Source: Lachnoclostridium sp. MSJ-17 (lineage in GTDB: Bacteria; Bacillota; Clostridia; Oscillospirales; Acutalibacteraceae). Taken from it: DNA of 39,651 nt. This document shows positions 7,422 to 16,840 of this stretch, piece by piece. Where the stretch lies: the NCBI RefSeq assembly GCF_018918205.1, contig NZ_JAHLQB010000079.1, positions 1 to 39,651 on the forward strand, given 5' to 3'. The notes beneath the pieces are model-generated. The model saw nothing but the letters and a program-made list of their open reading frames with translations. It searched no databases and had not been told where the DNA came from. The position numbers and the translations under genes were made by a program. Each line of letters begins with the position of its first letter. The first letter of the stretch is position 1.

Positions 7422-9482
7422 TCATTCCACACCGCGGCGGTACAATCCGCGTGTAAAATTATCTTTCAACATCGAAAAGCGGTTAAAATCGGCGGTTGTT
7501 TCCACTTTTTCCACATAGTTTTCCACACTGAACCGCCAAATGTCAAAGTTGGCGGCAAGACTTGAAATTTCCTCCGGAGCAATATAAAGAGGCACGCAAT
7601 TGAGTATCTCAGTACATCCTCCGCCGCATTTCAGATAAAAGCGTTTGCCTTTTCTGTCCGTCATTTTACTTTGATTCTTGCAGGATTTACAGCTTATACC
7701 CGCGCTCCTGTTCGGACAGGCGCGGCAGAGCATGACGGGCAGGTGACCGCGGCTGATTATACCCCTCGGTATAGCTCCGCCGAGGCGGTTTATCCGCGCA
7801 AATGTAAGCTCAAAGCTCAGTTCAACGTCATTTATACCGTACTCCTCAGCCCAGAGCAGATCGTAGGTGTTGACGAGGTTCAGCCCGAAGCCGCCGTGAA
7901 CGGTGAAGCTCTCCTGCTTTGCGAGGTACACCGCGCCGAGGTTGCCGCAGAGCGCGTGTTCGATGCCGATAGCCCGGACTTTTTTCAGTTGGTTTACGAT
8001 CGACTCCTCGCGCCCGAACATTCCGCGCGGAATTTCAACGCCGATTTTAAAACCCTCGTTTTTCAGCCGCTCAAGCTCTCCTGTGTCGGCGAAAAGCGGC
8101 ACGAAAACCAAATCAAACTCCCTGAATGCCGCGCCGAGCTTAGTGCCGGTGACCCTCGCGCGCTTTTCGGATTTTTGGGGGCGGTAGGGAGTGAAGTCAA
8201 ATTTTTTCGGCGGATTGATTTTGTAGCTGTGGTGTACGCTGCGCCTGCGGTCAAGCTCACCGAGCACGTCGCGCCTCAGCTGATTGAGCGCCGACAGCGG
8301 CAGGCTGGTGTTTTCGCCTATGTCGAGGTCGAGCCGCGACACGTTATACGCCGTGCCGCCGGTCTTTGTCAGCTGAGCGCGGCACTTGTCTTCGGACAGC
8401 GCGACATTCTGCGCGGCTTCGCAGTTGATCTCGGTGTTTTTTGTGACGACGAGCGCGCCGTCGGTCACGGTGAGAGAGGCGGGTTTGCCTGCCCGCGCCG
8501 AGAACGAGGCTGTGATATCCACGTCCCTGACCTCGCTGCGATAGCCCTCGCGGATTGACGAGAGGAGCTTTCCGTCAGCCGAAACGACGTCGTCCTTTGT
8601 GCGGGTGCCGAACATTTCCTTTCCGATTTTGCCGTTGAAATAACCGTCGGTAAATCCCGTGCGCGAAAAAACACCGCGCAGCATCTCAGCAGTCGCGTCC
8701 GTGACGAAGCCGAGATCACGCTGTTCTTTGCACGCGCGTACAGCCGCCGCGACGTACTCGGGGCGCTTCATTCTGCCCTCGATTTTCGCGGAGTACACGC
8801 CGATTTCCTCCAATTCGCCGAGCCGGGGAATCAGGCTGTTGTCCTTTAAGCTGAGCGCGTGGCCGTCGCGCTGTCCCTGAACCGAAAACGGCAGGCGGCA
8901 GGTCTGTGCGCAGCCGCCGCGGTTGCCGCTGCGCGAGCCGAGCATCGCCGAGAAATAGCACTGACCCGACACGCTCATGCACAGCGCCCCGTGGACGAAA
9001 ACCTCAAGCTCTATCGGGATTTTCGCGCATTCCTTTATTTCTTCGCGGCTCATCTCGCGCGAGAGCACAACTCGTTTGAAGTCCATTTCGTACAGCGCTC
9101 TGACTCCCGAGGGCGTGTGGACGCTCATCTGGGTCGAGGCGTGCAGCGGAAGGTCGGGTGCGATTTCGCGGGCAAGGCGTGCGACGCCCATGTTCTGGAC
9201 AATAAGCGCGTCCGCGTCGGCTTCGGCGGCGATTTTTACCGCTTCTGCGAGGCTTTCGAACTCGTCGTCAAAAACGATGGTGTTGAGCGTAACGTAAAGC
9301 TTCACGCCGTGGATGTGACAGTAGGCGACGGCTTTTTTTAGCTCGTCGGGGTCGAAATTATGCGCCGACGAACGGGCGGAGAACTGCTTTTCTCCCACAT
9401 AAACCGCGTCCGCGCCCGAACGGACGGCGGCAATGACGCTCTCCATACTGCCCGCGGGCGCTAAAATCTCAATGCTTCCCAT
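7422..9482 (-). CDS. U32 family peptidase with C-terminal DUF3656-like region (RlhA-like)
   Basis: A 686-residue protein beginning with the U32 TIM-barrel (LAPAGSMESVIAAVRSGADA, residues 7-26). The U32 signature lies near residues 160-178 (EVFVHGALCMSVSGQCYFS), followed by GNRGGCAQTCRLP. The long C-terminal half and the cysteine cluster CRACPNRSAGISCKSC match large U32 proteins such as E. coli RlhA, which hydroxylates a 23S rRNA cytidine; whether this is the orthologue cannot be decided here. Older annotation calls the family collagenase. The ATG at 9482 overlaps the zapA end by 14 nt, so it is the second gene of a zapA operon, a common clostridial pairing. Confidence 0.88.
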   Translation of the reverse strand: MGSIEILAPAGSMESVIAAVRSGADAVYVGEKQFSARSSAHNFDPDELKKAVAYCHIHGVKLYVTLNTIVFDDEFESLAEAVKIAAEADADALIVQNMGVARLAREIAPDLPLHASTQMSVHTPSGVRALYEMDFKRVVLSREMSREEIKECAKIPIELEVFVHGALCMSVSGQCYFSAMLGSRSGNRGGCAQTCRLPFSVQGQRDGHALSLKDNSLIPRLGELEEIGVYSAKIEGRMKRPEYVAAAVRACKEQRDLGFVTDATAEMLRGVFSRTGFTDGYFNGKIGKEMFGTRTKDDVVSADGKLLSSIREGYRSEVRDVDITASFSARAGKPASLTVTDGALVVTKNTEINCEAAQNVALSEDKCRAQLTKTGGTAYNVSRLDLDIGENTSLPLSALNQLRRDVLGELDRRRSVHHSYKINPPKKFDFTPYRPQKSEKRARVTGTKLGAAFREFDLVFVPLFADTGELERLKNEGFKIGVEIPRGMFGREESIVNQLKKVRAIGIEHALCGNLGAVYLAKQESFTVHGGFGLNLVNTYDLLWAEEYGINDVELSFELTFARINRLGGAIPRGIISRGHLPVMLCRACPNRSAGISCKSCKNQSKMTDRKGKRFYLKCGGGCTEILNCVPLYIAPEEISSLAANFDIWRFSVENYVEKVETTADFNRFSMLKDNFTRGLYRRGVE

Positions 9483-10068
9483 GCTTTTTCTTCTTGTTAT
9501 TCTTCGCGTAATCCGATGCGTTCACCGGCTTCTGCGGCTGCGGCTCGGGCTGAGCTTCCTCGAGGTCAAAGAGCGAGCCCTGCTCCATCGGCACATAGCC
9601 CATCAGCCTTTCCGCGCGCTTTTCCTGAACGGTTTTCTCGAACTGCTTTTCTGCGTCGGTTTTCTTAGGCTCGAACTTTTTAAGGCGCTCGTTGTCCTTG
9701 CTGAGCACGCGCAGCTGATCCTCAAGGGCGCGTATCCGCTTGCTCAGGCGTGTGTTCTCGTTGATAGCGTCGGTGAGCATGCTCTTGTAGTCCGTGCATT
9801 TCTTGTTGAGCTCGTTGGTGTGCTGCATTATCTGATCAGCCTTGACGACCAACTCCTTGTTGCGGCGCTTTTCTTTTTTACTGTCGTCGCAGCAGTCGAG
9901 GGCTACAAGGATCGCGCAGTCGCGCACGTCGAGGTTTTTGGCGGAACGGGACGCTTTGAGCAGACCTTCCGAAACCTCCGCCGCTATTCCCTTTACGTAT
10001 TCCTCGTCGTCCTCGGTGATGACAATGTAGCTTCTGCCGTCGATCTGGACGCTTACTCTTTTTTTCAC
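9469..10068 (-). CDS. zapA: Cell division protein ZapA-like
   Basis: Small FtsZ-associated protein. Residues 1-75 (KKRVSVQIDGRSYIVITEDD, then EYVKGIAAEVSEGL) match the ZapA head, followed by a coiled coil (about 85-150, many Glu/Lys/Arg/Leu heptads) and a disordered Lys-rich tail. It is longer than classical ZapA, as is usual for clostridial versions. The GTG at 10068 lies 9 nt after GGGAG and starts the conserved block; a longer frame to 10134 reads through the promoter and has no ribosome site. It is first in the zapA-U32 operon and divergent from the GH13 gene. Confidence 0.85.
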   Translation of the reverse strand: MKKRVSVQIDGRSYIVITEDDEEYVKGIAAEVSEGLLKASRSAKNLDVRDCAILVALDCCDDSKKEKRRNKELVVKADQIMQHTNELNKKCTDYKSMLTDAINENTRLSKRIRALEDQLRVLSKDNERLKKFEPKKTDAEKQFEKTVQEKRAERLMGYVPMEQGSLFDLEEAQPEPQPQKPVNASDYAKNNKKKKHGKH

Positions 10069-10105
10069 AGTACCACGCTCCCGTAAGATATAAGAATACA
10101 TAATA

Positions 10106-10134
10106 ATTATATCATGCCCTCTTTGTATTGACAA
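10106..10134 (-). promoter_or_regulatory. Sigma-A promoter of zapA-U32 operon
   Basis: TTGTCA (10129-10134) and TATAAT (10106-10111) on the minus strand with a 17-bp spacer, about 38 bp upstream of the GTG start. Confidence 0.8.
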
Positions 10135-10185
10135 GTTACATGGCTGTCATATTGAGCTTTTGAGCGACTGAATGTTAATTTGGTG

Positions 10186-10214
10186 TTGAATTCTCTGTTG
10201 TAATATGTTAAAAT
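10186..10214 (+). promoter_or_regulatory. Sigma-A promoter of the GH13 gene
   Basis: TTGAAT (10186-10191) and TAAAAT (10209-10214) with a 17-bp spacer, 45 bp before the ATG. Confidence 0.7.
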
Positions 10215-10258
10215 AAAATATATATGTGCAATTGTACGGCAAAAAGAGGAGGGACTTT

Positions 10259-12127
10259 ATGCCTACACCGTTTGACTCGCAAAAAACGTTCTACCGCTCG
10301 CCGTTCGGAGCCGTGGAGCAGGACACTACCGTGCGTTTCCGCGTGCTTCTGCCGCGCGCCGAACGCTCGAAGTACACCGAGCTTTGCGTCAAATACGACT
10401 ACGACTACAACTGGGAATACATCAAGCTTATCTGGTGCGGCGCGTTTGATGACGTTACCGAAATCTGGGAGTGCGAATATACTCCCGACCGCGTGGGTCT
10501 TTATTGGTACAGCTTCCGCTTGCAGACGCCCAACGGAAACCGCTATTTACAGCCTGCCGACGCGTACAAAATCAGCACTATCGAGGATTCGCCCGGCAGA
10601 AGCTGGCAGCTCACCTGCTACAAAAAGGGCTTTGAGACTCCGAAGTGGCCTGTCGGCGGCGTAATGTATCAGATCTTTCCCGACCGTTTTTATTTCAGCG
10701 GCGAGGAGAAGAAGCTCAAGCGCAAGGATTTTACCCGCAACAAGGACTGGTACTCGCTTCCGGTATGGCAGCCCAACGAGAACGGTGAGATCACCAACTC
10801 CGACTTCTTTATGGGCGACCTCAAGGGCATCACCGAAAAGCTCGACTATCTCGAGAGCCTCGGCGTGAGCTGTATTTATCTCAACCCTATCGTCGAGGCG
10901 TACTCCAACCACCGCTACGACACGGGCGACTATTCTCACATTGACCCTATCCTCGGCACCGAGGACGATTTCAGGGAGCTGTGCGCGAAGGCTAAGGAGA
11001 GGGGTATCCACGTCATAAACGACGGCGTTTACTCACACACAGGCTCGGACAGCGTCTACTTCAACCGCTCGGGACGCTACGGCGACGGCGGCGCTTACCG
11101 CGACCCCGATTCTCCGTACCGCAGCTGGTACAAGTTCTACGAATGGCCCGATAACTATCATAGCTGGTGGGGCTTCTATACCCTGCCCGAGGTTATCGAG
11201 ACCTCGCCCGAGTTCAATGAATACATCAACGGAGAAAACGGCATCGTCCGCAAATACATGCGCATGGGCAATTCAGGCTGGAGACTTGACGTCGCCGACG
11301 AGCTGCCCGACGAGTTCCTCGAGAACCTTCGAAACAGCGTAAAGGCTGAGAATCCCGAGGCGATAGTTATCGGCGAGGTCTGGGAGGACGCGAGCAACAA
11401 GGAGAGCTACGGCGCAAGGCGCAAGTTCCTGCTCGGCTACCAGCTCGACTCCGTTATGAACTACGTTTTCCGCGGAGCTATCATCGACTTCTGCCGCGGA
11501 CAGGACGCGCGCTATACCATGGCGACTATCATGAGCGTCATCGAGAACTACCCCCGGCCTGTGCTGCGTGTACTGATGAACTCCCTGTCTACCCACGACA
11601 CCGAGAGAATCCTCACCCTTCTCGCGGGAGAGCCGCTCAACGGACGCGACAGAGAGTGGCAGGCGCATACAAAGATGACTCCCGAACAGAGGGAGCGCGG
11701 TTTGAAGCTGCTCAAGATCGCCGCCGCTATGCAGTACACACTCCCCGGCTTCCCGTGCGTTTACTACGGCGACGAGGCAGGTATGGAGGGCTACAAGGAC
11801 CCGTTCAACCGCTGCTGCTATCCGTGGGGCAAGGAGGACAAGGAAATGGTCGAGTACCACGCGCGTCTGGGCAAGCTCAGAGCGAGCTGTTCGGCTCTCT
11901 GGGACGGCGATTTCATAAACGCCCACGCTCAGGGCAAGCGTCTCGCCTATGTCCGTCACGACCATGAAACCGCGATTTACTGCGTGTACAACATGTCCGA
12001 GGAGGAGATGGTTCTGGAGACTCCGCCGGGATATTCCAACGCGCAGGCGTTCTTCGGCTCAAGGCTCGAGAACCACAAGCTGTACCTCAAGCCTATAAGC
12101 TGCGAGTTTTTGATTATTGATTTATGA
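10259..12127 (+). CDS. Glycoside hydrolase family 13 alpha-glucanase (neopullulanase/cyclomaltodextrinase-like)
   Basis: Cytoplasmic alpha-glucan hydrolase acting on maltodextrin-type substrates; no signal peptide is present. The ATG at 10259 follows GAGGAGGG by 5 nt and gives 622 residues. An N-terminal beta domain (about 1-130) precedes the barrel (MYQIFPDRFYF). GH13 regions I-IV are clear: DGVYSH near 255, GWRLDVADE with the Asp nucleophile near 343, EVWED with the acid/base Glu near 373, and NSLSTHD with the third Asp near 447. The N-domain plus barrel layout fits neopullulanase, maltogenic amylase or CDase subfamilies; the exact specificity is not readable. It is monocistronic, with its own promoter and terminator. 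Confidence 0.9.
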   Translation: MPTPFDSQKTFYRSPFGAVEQDTTVRFRVLLPRAERSKYTELCVKYDYDYNWEYIKLIWCGAFDDVTEIWECEYTPDRVGLYWYSFRLQTPNGNRYLQPADAYKISTIEDSPGRSWQLTCYKKGFETPKWPVGGVMYQIFPDRFYFSGEEKKLKRKDFTRNKDWYSLPVWQPNENGEITNSDFFMGDLKGITEKLDYLESLGVSCIYLNPIVEAYSNHRYDTGDYSHIDPILGTEDDFRELCAKAKERGIHVINDGVYSHTGSDSVYFNRSGRYGDGGAYRDPDSPYRSWYKFYEWPDNYHSWWGFYTLPEVIETSPEFNEYINGENGIVRKYMRMGNSGWRLDVADELPDEFLENLRNSVKAENPEAIVIGEVWEDASNKESYGARRKFLLGYQLDSVMNYVFRGAIIDFCRGQDARYTMATIMSVIENYPRPVLRVLMNSLSTHDTERILTLLAGEPLNGRDREWQAHTKMTPEQRERGLKLLKIAAAMQYTLPGFPCVYYGDEAGMEGYKDPFNRCCYPWGKEDKEMVEYHARLGKLRASCSALWDGDFINAHAQGKRLAYVRHDHETAIYCVYNMSEEEMVLETPPGYSNAQAFFGSRLENHKLYLKPISCEFLIIDL

Positions 12128-12131
12128 TTCC

Positions 12132-12166
12132 AAAAGGAGCGCGAGCAGTGCCCGCGTTCCTTTTTT
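12132..12166 (+). terminator. Terminator of the GH13 gene
   Basis: Stem GGAGCGCG / CGCGTTCC with one G-T pair, followed by TTTTTT, directly after the stop codon. Confidence 0.85.
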
Positions 12167-12210
12167 GCCGCAAAACCTTAAAAACACCGTGAATCTGCCC
12201 TCTGTCACAC

Positions 12211-12239
12211 TTGACATCAGCGCTTTAATGCGGTAAAAT
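12211..12239 (+). promoter_or_regulatory. Sigma-A promoter of ilvB
   Basis: TTGACA (12211-12216), 17-bp spacer, TAAAAT (12234-12239). The leader before the ATG at 12281 is only about 35 nt, too short for a T-box or peptide attenuator. Confidence 0.85.
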
Positions 12240-12280
12240 AAAGGGTAATCGTTAAATAGAATTAATAAGGGGTTATATCT

Positions 12281-13948
12281 ATGAAGTTAACAGGCGCGGA
12301 AATCATCTGCGAATGTCTGCTCGAGCACGGCGTAGACACCGTGTTCGGCTATCCCGGCGGCGCGGCTCTCAATACATACGACGCGCTCTATAAATACAGC
12401 GACAAAATCCGTCATATCCTCACCGCCCACGAGCAGGGCGCTTCACACGCGGCTGACGGCTACGCCCGTTCGACAGGCAAAACCGGAGTTGTGCTCACCA
12501 CCTCGGGTCCCGGAGCTACGAATATCGTGACGGGTCTTGCGACCGCGAATATCGACTCTATCCCGATGGTCGCTATCACCGCCAACGTCAACACCGACCA
12601 GCTCGGCCGCGACAGCTTCCAGGAGGTAGACATAGTAAACATCGTCAAGCCTATCACCAAGGCGAGCTTCCTTGTCGAGCGCGTTGAGGATCTGGCTCCG
12701 ACTATCCGCAAGGCGTTTGCCCTTGCGAACCACGGCAGAAAGGGTCCCGTTCTCCTCGACGTGCCCAAGAACCTGACCGCTCAGACCGCCGAATACGAGT
12801 CCGCGGAGCCTATTCCTCCCGAGCTTATCGAAATAAAGAATCCCGAAAGCATCCGCAGGATCCAGAAGCTTATCGCAAACGCCGAGCGTCCGATGATTTA
12901 CGCGGGCGGCGGCATTCTCAGCGCGGACGCCTGCGAGGAGTTCATCGCGTTTGCAGAGCTGATCGACGCTCCGGTATGCTGCTCGCTCATGGCTCTCGGC
13001 GCTATTCCCGCGTCGCACCGTCTCTGCGTCGGCAACATCGGCATGCACGGCGGCTACGAGACCGGCATGGTCACCGCCGAGTGCGACCTCATGATTTCCT
13101 GCGGCGCGCGTTTTTCCGACAGAGTCGCGGGCGACAGAGAGCGCTTCGGCGAGCAGGCTAAGATCGTCCAGCTCGAGATCGACGAGCGCGAGATTAACAA
13201 GAACGTACACGTCGACGACTACGTCCTCGGCGACCTCAAGCAGAGCCTTATCGCTCTCACTGCGGGCATGGAGCAGCAGAAGCACTCCGAATGGCTCGAA
13301 CAGATCGAGGTCTGGAAGCACCACTTCGACAACGTAGAGCTTTACAACGACAAATATCCGCAGCCGCAGGACATTATAAATGTAGTCAACAGGCTCAAGG
13401 GCGACGAGGATATCATTGCCACCGACGTAGGTCAGCACCAGATGTGGGTCGCGCAGTTCGCGAAAATCGAGAGTCAGCGCACTCTGCTCACCTCGGGCGG
13501 CATGGGCACCATGGGCTTCGGTATGGGCGCTTCGATCGGCGCGCAGATCGCGAATCCCGATAAGCGCGTATTCCTCTTTACGGGCGACGGCAGCTTCCAC
13601 ATGAACCTCAACGAGCTCGTCACCCTCAAGTCGTACAATCTGCCCGTCATCGTGCTCGTGATGAACAACTCCGTGCTCGGCATGGTAAGACAGTGGCAGA
13701 AGCTGTTTTACGGCAGCCGTTTCTCGCAGACCGACCCTCACAGGGCTACGGACTTCGTAAAGCTCGCCGAGGCGTTCGGCGTAACAGGAATGAGAGTCAA
13801 GCTTGACACCGAAATCGAGCCGGCTATCCGCAAGGCTATGGAGCTTAACGGCCCTGTAGTCATCGACTGCGTCATCAGCCCCGATGACAACGTTCTCCCG
13901 ATGATTCCGCCCGGAAAGACTATCAACGAGATCGTAACCGAGATGTAA
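12281..13948 (+). CDS. ilvB: Acetolactate synthase large (catalytic) subunit
   Basis: ThDP-dependent enzyme condensing two pyruvates (or pyruvate and 2-oxobutyrate), the first common step of branched-chain amino acid synthesis. The 555-residue protein has all three domains: an N-terminal Pyr domain with catalytic Glu51 (TAHEQGASHAADGYAR), a middle FAD-binding-type domain, and the C-terminal PP domain with GDGSFHMNLNELVTL around 434-450. FAD-type AHAS motifs such as SGPGATNIVTG and GRDSFQE indicate the anabolic enzyme rather than AlsS. No ilvN regulatory subunit or other ilv gene is adjacent; the gene stands alone between its own promoter and terminator. Confidence 0.94.
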   Translation: MKLTGAEIICECLLEHGVDTVFGYPGGAALNTYDALYKYSDKIRHILTAHEQGASHAADGYARSTGKTGVVLTTSGPGATNIVTGLATANIDSIPMVAITANVNTDQLGRDSFQEVDIVNIVKPITKASFLVERVEDLAPTIRKAFALANHGRKGPVLLDVPKNLTAQTAEYESAEPIPPELIEIKNPESIRRIQKLIANAERPMIYAGGGILSADACEEFIAFAELIDAPVCCSLMALGAIPASHRLCVGNIGMHGGYETGMVTAECDLMISCGARFSDRVAGDRERFGEQAKIVQLEIDEREINKNVHVDDYVLGDLKQSLIALTAGMEQQKHSEWLEQIEVWKHHFDNVELYNDKYPQPQDIINVVNRLKGDEDIIATDVGQHQMWVAQFAKIESQRTLLTSGGMGTMGFGMGASIGAQIANPDKRVFLFTGDGSFHMNLNELVTLKSYNLPVIVLVMNNSVLGMVRQWQKLFYGSRFSQTDPHRATDFVKLAEAFGVTGMRVKLDTEIEPAIRKAMELNGPVVIDCVISPDDNVLPMIPPGKTINEIVTEM

Positions 13949-13974
13949 GCAGCCGACAAATAATAAAATAATTT

Positions 13975-14005
13975 GCCGCCGAGAGTATTCCCGGCGGCTT
14001 TTGTT
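13975..14005 (+). terminator. Terminator of ilvB
   Basis: Stem GCCGCCG (13975-13981) / CGGCGGC (13992-13998) followed by TTTTGTT. Confidence 0.88.
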
Positions 14006-14012
14006 ATGCGTA

Positions 14013-14041
14013 TTGACAAGGCGATTTCAACGCGCTAAAAT
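14013..14041 (+). promoter_or_regulatory. Sigma-A promoter of the sirtuin gene
   Basis: TTGACA (14013-14018), 17-bp spacer, TAAAAT (14036-14041), starting within 10 bp of the preceding terminator. Confidence 0.85.
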
Positions 14042-14062
14042 AAAAACAAAGGAGTGATGAAA

Positions 14063-14782
14063 TTGGCAACTATAGAGGAGCTTCAAAAAGTTATCGACAA
14101 CAGCAAAAGCATAGTTTTCTTCGGCGGAGCGGGAGTGAGTACCGAGAGCGGTATACCCGATTTCCGCAGCGTAGACGGACTTTATAATCAAAAATACGAC
14201 TACCCTCCCGAGGAGATACTCAGCCACACCTTCTTCATGAAAAAGACGGAGGAATTTTACCGCTTTTACCGCGACAAGATGCTCTGCCTTGACAAGAAGC
14301 CCAACAAGGCACACCTCAAGCTTGCCGAGCTTGAGCGCGCAGGCAAGCTCTCAGCCGTCGTCACCCAGAATATTGACGGACTGCATCAGGCGGCGGGCAG
14401 CAGGCGCGTTTACGAGCTTCACGGAAGCGTGCTGAGAAATTACTGCCGCAACTGCCGCAAGTTCTACTCCGCGGAGTTTATCAAAAATTCAACCGGCGTG
14501 CCGACTTGTGAATGCGGAGGCATCATCAAGCCCGACGTCGTTCTCTACGAGGAGGGTCTGAGCGACAGCGTGGTAACAGGCGCGCTCAACGCTATACAGA
14601 CCGCCGACACGCTCATCATCGCGGGCACAAGCCTGACTGTGTACCCGGCGGCGGGATTTATCCGCTATTTCAGGGGCGACACGGTCGTCCTTATCAACCG
14701 CGACTCAACTCCCTACGATTCTCAGGCGGACTTGGTATTCCGCGGCAAGGTCGGAGAAGTGTTGGGAGAGTTGAGAGTTTAG
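14063..14782 (+). CDS. NAD-dependent protein deacylase (sirtuin, CobB-type)
   Basis: Removes acyl groups from lysines using NAD+. Rossmann and catalytic motifs are complete: FGGAGVSTESGIPDFRS, TQNIDGLH, catalytic His near residue 120 in YELHGS, a zinc ribbon (YCRNC with CECGG), and the NAD-pocket AGTSLTVYPAA. The start is ambiguous. GTG 14054 and ATG 14057 lie on top of the GGAG at 14051, while TTG 14063 is 8 nt after it, the normal spacing; I therefore prefer TTG (239 residues). The last codons and stop fall inside a 7-nt tandem repeat array, so the C-terminal ELRV is repeat-encoded. Confidence 0.92.
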   Translation: MATIEELQKVIDNSKSIVFFGGAGVSTESGIPDFRSVDGLYNQKYDYPPEEILSHTFFMKKTEEFYRFYRDKMLCLDKKPNKAHLKLAELERAGKLSAVVTQNIDGLHQAAGSRRVYELHGSVLRNYCRNCRKFYSAEFIKNSTGVPTCECGGIIKPDVVLYEEGLSDSVVTGALNAIQTADTLIIAGTSLTVYPAAGFIRYFRGDTVVLINRDSTPYDSQADLVFRGKVGEVLGELRV

Positions 14783-14816
14783 AGTTGAATTAAACTACCA
14801 ACTACTAACTACCAAC
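14766..14816. repeat. Heptanucleotide tandem array at the sirtuin 3' end
   Basis: Successive 7-mers GAGAGTT, GAGAGTT, TAGAGTT, GAATTAA, then CTACCAA, CTACTAA, CTACCAA. The first units include the sirtuin stop codon; the last run into the terminator. Confidence 0.75.
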
Positions 14817-14817
14817 T

Positions 14818-14845
14818 AAAAAAGGCTCCCGTCGGGAGCCTTTTG
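14818..14845. terminator. Bidirectional terminator between sirtuin and upp
   Basis: AAAAAGGCTCCC, loop GTC, GGGAGCCTTTT. It has A/T tracts on both sides and so serves the convergent sirtuin and ddl-murF-upp transcripts. Confidence 0.9.
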
Positions 14846-14852
14846 CTATTCA

Positions 14853-15479
14853 TCATATAGTGCCGAAGATTCTGTCGCCTGCGTCGCCGAGTCCGGGGCA
14901 GATGTACGCGTTCTCGTTGAGCTGACGGTCAAGACAGCCTACGTAGAGCTGAATGTCGGGGTGAGCCTTCATCAGAGCGCTTACGCCCTCGGGAGCCGCG
15001 ATGATCGACATGAACTTGATCTTTCTGCCGCCGTGCTGCTTTATCATTGTGACGGCGTCAACAGCAGAGCCGCCTGTCGCGAGCATGGGGTCGACGACTA
15101 CTATCTGTCTTTCATCGATGCTGTCGGGCAGCTTGCAGTAGTATTCATGAGGCTGATGTGTTTCGGGGTCGCGGTACAGACCGATGTGGCCTACCTTCGC
15201 AGAGGGAACAAGGGCGAGAATGCCGTTGACCATTCCCAGACCCGCGCGGAGAATCGGAACTACCGCGAGCTTTTTGCCGTCGATAACGGGCTGGATTGTG
15301 GTTTCGATCGGGGTCTTGACCTCGACGTCGGTGGTGGGCAGATCGGCGAGAGCCTCGTAGCCCATGAGCATCGCGATCTCCTCGATGATCTTGCGGAACT
15401 CGTTGGTGCCTGTGGTTTCCTTGCGGATAAGTGTGATTTTGTGCTTTATAAGCGGGTGGGTCATATAAGATACTGACAT
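14853..15479 (-). CDS. upp: Uracil phosphoribosyltransferase
   Basis: Salvages uracil with PRPP to UMP. The 208-residue protein carries the UPRTase N-terminal segment ([19 protein letters not shown]), [10 protein letters not shown], the PRPP-binding [15 protein letters not shown] and the C-terminal [12 protein letters not shown] uracil-binding block. The ATG at 15479 is 8 nt after AAGGAG and 2 nt after the murF stop, so translation is coupled. It is the last gene of ddl-murF-upp, an unusual functional mix of wall precursor and pyrimidine salvage. Confidence 0.96.
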   Translation of the reverse strand: MSVSYMTHPLIKHKITLIRKETTGTNEFRKIIEEIAMLMGYEALADLPTTDVEVKTPIETTIQPVIDGKKLAVVPILRAGLGMVNGILALVPSAKVGHIGLYRDPETHQPHEYYCKLPDSIDERQIVVVDPMLATGGSAVDAVTMIKQHGGRKIKFMSIIAAPEGVSALMKAHPDIQLYVGCLDRQLNENAYICPGLGDAGDRIFGTI

Positions 15480-15481
15480 AA

Positions 15482-16831
15482 TCAAAACTCCTTCAAAAAT
15501 TCCGTTATTTTCTCAAACTGCATGGAGTGCGACGCCTTGACCAGCACCGTGTCGCCGCCTCTGAGCAGCTTGGGCAGGTCCTTGCAGAGCTTCTCTATGC
15601 TCTCATACCATAATCCGTCAGCGCCTCTTGCAAGCTCCCTCGCGAGCTCGCCGACGCAGAGCACGAGGTCAACGCCTTTTTCCCTCGCGTATTTTCCCGT
15701 GTTATAGTGCAGGGCAAGCTCCTCGCTGCCGAGCTCCTTCATGTCGCCGAGGATCGCGACCTTTCTGCCCTTGAGGTTGACAAGAGTGTCGATCGACGCC
15801 TGAACCGAGGTCGGGTTCGCGTTGTAGCAGTCGTCGATGATTTTGAACCTGCTAGTGTTTATAACATTCGCGCGGCTGCCGACGGTCTTGTACGCCTCAA
15901 CTCCGCGGATAATCTCGTCGTCGGTCATTCCGAGCAGATTGCCCACAGCCGCTGCCGCGAGCGCGTTTGAAACCATATAGGTGCCGATCGCGGGAATGAC
16001 AACGTGCAGCTTTTTGCCGTCAAAGCAGAGGTCGCAGCTCACGCCGCCCTCGCCGTTGTTTACTATGTTCTCGGCGTGGTAGGGGTTCTTCTCGCTGATG
16101 CCGAAGAACACGGGCGTTTTGCCGTTGACTTCACTGACGGTCGAGAGCTTGTCGTCGTCGCCGTTTAGTATGTACTCGGCGTTCTCTCTCGCGGACTTGA
16201 ACATCTCGGTTTTTGCCTTGAGCACGCCGTCGCGGTCGCCGAGGTTCTCGAGGTGGCAGCAGCCGATTATCGTCAGCACACAGAAGGTCGGCTGAACCAT
16301 ATCGGTCAGGCGCGTCATTTCGCCGAAGCCGGAAATACCCATCTCAATGACCGCAGCCTCGGTATCCTCCGGCATAGCGAGCAGCGTCAGCGGTACGCCG
16401 AGCTCGTTGTTGAGGTTGCCCTGAGTTTTGTGAGTCCTGAATTTCTGCGAGAGCACGGCGTAGAGCATTTCCTTTGTCGAGGTCTTTCCTACGCTGCCCG
16501 AAACGCCGACGATCGGAATGTCGAACTTCTCGCGGTACGCTTTGCCGATTTTCTTGACCGCGTCAAGAGTTGAAGGAACGAGGATATACGGCTTATCGGC
16601 GTTTTCGGGAGCCTTCTCGCAGATCGCGCAGATCGCTCCGCTTTCGTAGCATTTATTGATAAAATCGTGGCCGTCGACGCGTCCGCCCTTGATAGCGAGG
16701 AAGAGCGAGCCGTCCTTGATATTGCGGCTGTCGCGCTCGACCGAGGTGATGCACTCTGACTTCATCTCGTCGCTGCCGACGTATTTGCCGCCGCACGCCG
16801 CGGCGATTTCACTTAGAGTAAAAGGCAACAT
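15482..16831 (-). CDS. murF: UDP-N-acetylmuramoyl-tripeptide--D-alanyl-D-alanine ligase
   Basis: Adds the D-Ala-D-Ala dipeptide to the UDP-MurNAc-tripeptide, the last cytoplasmic step of the muropeptide. The 449-residue protein shows the N-terminal Mur domain ([17 protein letters not shown]), the ATP P-loop [13 protein letters not shown] (108-120), [13 protein letters not shown] and the C-terminal domain motif [10 protein letters not shown]. It lies 9 bp after ddl, which makes its substrate dipeptide, so the two consecutive steps are encoded together. Confidence 0.95.
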   Translation of the reverse strand: MLPFTLSEIAAACGGKYVGSDEMKSECITSVERDSRNIKDGSLFLAIKGGRVDGHDFINKCYESGAICAICEKAPENADKPYILVPSTLDAVKKIGKAYREKFDIPIVGVSGSVGKTSTKEMLYAVLSQKFRTHKTQGNLNNELGVPLTLLAMPEDTEAAVIEMGISGFGEMTRLTDMVQPTFCVLTIIGCCHLENLGDRDGVLKAKTEMFKSARENAEYILNGDDDKLSTVSEVNGKTPVFFGISEKNPYHAENIVNNGEGGVSCDLCFDGKKLHVVIPAIGTYMVSNALAAAAVGNLLGMTDDEIIRGVEAYKTVGSRANVINTSRFKIIDDCYNANPTSVQASIDTLVNLKGRKVAILGDMKELGSEELALHYNTGKYAREKGVDLVLCVGELARELARGADGLWYESIEKLCKDLPKLLRGGDTVLVKASHSMQFEKITEFLKEF

Positions 16832-16840
16832 AACTACACC

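Noticed and set aside
12443-13741. 432-codon minus-strand frame opposite ilvB
   Set aside because: Antisense to a fully conserved acetolactate synthase; His/Val/Leu-rich composition typical of a shadow frame, with no ribosome site.
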